From assembly GCF_009208585.1 (NCBI RefSeq), contig NZ_WFLN01000005.1, positions 455,470 to 519,469 of the forward strand: a DNA stretch of 64,000 nt, in the 5' to 3' direction. Position numbers and translations under genes: made by a program. The notes beneath the pieces were generated by a model that ran no database searches, had not been told where the DNA came from, and saw only the letters and a program-made list of their open reading frames with translations. The DNA is from Fluviispira multicolorata (GTDB taxonomy: Bacteria; Bdellovibrionota_B; Oligoflexia; Silvanigrellales; Silvanigrellaceae). Below are positions 63,024 through 64,000 of the stretch, piece by piece. Positions within the stretch are counted from its first letter, which is position 1. Each line of letters starts with the position of its first letter.

Positions 63024-63518
63024 ATGCCTTCAAAGAAAAAAGTAATAACTCCAATACTTGAAAAATATTATAAGTGTCCTAAATTTAGCACTTTAAATTC
63101 TAATGAAGAAAAAGTAACTTTGGCTGATTTTACCGACAATTGGCTTGTGCTTTATTTTTACCCTAAAGATATGACTTCAGGTTGTACAACAGAAGCTATT
63201 GATTTCCAAAATCAAGCAAAAAAATTTTCATCTGTACATTGTCAAATCGTTGGTGTGAGTAAAGATTCTTGCGTGAGTCATCAAAAGTTTGCAACTAAGG
63301 AAAATTTGAAGTTTACGCTTTTATCTGACACAGAAGGGAAAATGTGTGAAGCGTTTTCTGTTTGGAAAGAAAAAAGCATGTATGGAAAAAAATATATGGG
63401 AATAGAGCGCTCTACTTTTTTAATAAATCCTGAAGGATTTATTGTTGCAGAGTGGAGAAAGGTTAAAGTGACAAACCATGTTGATGAAGTTTTTAAGATT
63501 CTCAAACAACTTCAATAA
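63024..63518 (+). CDS. bcp: Bcp/PrxQ-type peroxiredoxin
   Basis: A 164-residue thiol peroxidase. The peroxidatic Cys is C54 in YPKDMTSGCTTEAIDF. The canonical P-G-C is S-G-C here, and the resolving Cys five residues on is Ile, so this is a 1-Cys-like or alternatively resolved form. Otherwise standard: VSKDSCVSHQKFATKENLKFTLLSD. Reduces organic and hydrogen peroxides. GGAGGAGA lies before the ATG. Next gene is a CarF-like desaturase. Confidence 0.93.
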   Translation: MPSKKKVITPILEKYYKCPKFSTLNSNEEKVTLADFTDNWLVLYFYPKDMTSGCTTEAIDFQNQAKKFSSVHCQIVGVSKDSCVSHQKFATKENLKFTLLSDTEGKMCEAFSVWKEKSMYGKKYMGIERSTFLINPEGFIVAEWRKVKVTNHVDEVFKILKQLQ

Positions 63519-63634
63519 TTCATTTTTGACTCAGGTAAATTGATCCATCTTCATTACTGTTTCCTTATTGTTACTTCAATGATAATATTTCTAATTGAAT
63601 GTTTCAAAAAAAAATTGAAATAGGAGATTGGATT

Positions 63635-64000
63635 ATGCAAGACAAGGAACAATCTACTCCATCAGTAATCGTTCAGAGAGATAAAGATGAACTTGCTAAA
63701 GGATATCCAAAATGGTTTAGATTTTTAGAGACAATTGGTCTTATTCTTTTTTTTATCCTCGTTGCAATTATTGCAATTAGAATTTCCATCGTAGCAAATG
63801 AGCTTTGGTACTTTATTCTGCCATCTCTTATTTTAGGGTGGATTTTTAGCGATTTTATTGGTGGTCTTGTTCACTGGGCTGGAGACACTTGGGGATCGGT
63901 TGATATGCCTATTTTAGGACCAGCACTTATTCGCCCTTTTAGGGAGCATCATGTAGATCCTTATGCAATCACCCGCCATGACTTTATTGAAACCAATGCA
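63635..64000 (+). CDS. CarF/TMEM189 (Kua)-type plasmanylethanolamine desaturase, 3' end cut by window edge
   Basis: 122 residues before the window end, ATG 63635 behind TAGGAGA. Two N-terminal TM segments (ETIGLILFFILVAIIAIRI and LWYFILPSLILGWIF) precede the histidine-rich core DFIGGLVHWAGDTWGS, RPFREHHVDPYAITRHDFIETN. These His/Asp motifs are those of Kua/CarF/PEDS1 enzymes, which make vinyl-ether plasmalogens. No other gene of the light-response Car system is seen here. Confidence 0.85.
   Translation, partial: MQDKEQSTPSVIVQRDKDELAKGYPKWFRFLETIGLILFFILVAIIAIRISIVANELWYFILPSLILGWIFSDFIGGLVHWAGDTWGSVDMPILGPALIRPFREHHVDPYAITRHDFIETNA

Overview
The window is AT-rich bacterial chromosome from a motile, Gram-negative, predatory or host-associated type of organism. 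It carries flagellin, FliG/H/I/J, an Omp85-type barrel protein, a secreted collagenase, an astacin and a patatin. The low GC content, GTG starts on flagellar genes, mycobacterial-type AhpC/AhpD, ThyX and a CarF-like desaturase fit the Silvanigrellaceae/Oligoflexia branch of the Bdellovibrionota. That placement is an inference from gene content, not a demonstrated assignment.

Layout. 1-3.3 kb: an edge-truncated haem-oxygenase-like diiron protein, then a translationally coupled operon of a small DNA-binding-like protein, a membrane histidine-kinase-like protein and a lone receiver. 3.3-6.7 kb: a decayed accessory patch with an IS21 transposase remnant, a broken PqaA-like gene, a compact structured RNA candidate and a small Cys/His protein. 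It ends with a secreted astacin metalloprotease whose C-terminus resembles domain 4 of cholesterol-dependent cytolysins, which is the most striking object here. 6.8-14.1 kb: a dNMP-kinase-like protein, a DOPA-dioxygenase homologue, a secreted repeat protein, two POT peptide transporters flanking an MscS channel, and an orphan.

14.4-27.2 kb: one long minus-strand purine operon purB-purQ-purL-purF-purE-purK-pyrF-purCD-purN-purM. It contains a PurC-PurD fusion, an embedded pyrF and no purS. 27.3-31.0 kb: a ZIP transporter and an oxidative-stress set (katA, ahpD, ahpC) with a PerR/Fur-like box on the ahpC promoter. 31.1-31.6 kb: a free-standing N-terminal half of an IS6-type transposase with its own ribosome binding site and terminator.

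31.6-46.2 kb: flagellar and surface functions. These are a glycosyltransferase-TPR operon, thyX, flagellin with a sigma-28-like promoter, an Omp85-type protein, a TetR regulator, a GspE-N-domain protein with 39-bp tandem repeats, a soluble MCP-like protein coupled to a divergent flagellin, and ilvE. 46.2-49.0 kb: tRNA-Gln, a GNAT protein, and a binding protein paired with a DAACS symporter. 49.2-55.2 kb: the operon fliG-fliH-fliI-fliJ-motE-like-rRNA methyltransferase. 55.2-64 kb: a patatin, a membrane protein with an Fn3-like domain, an M9 collagenase, an RdgC-like protein, a Bcp peroxiredoxin and the start of a CarF/TMEM189-type desaturase.
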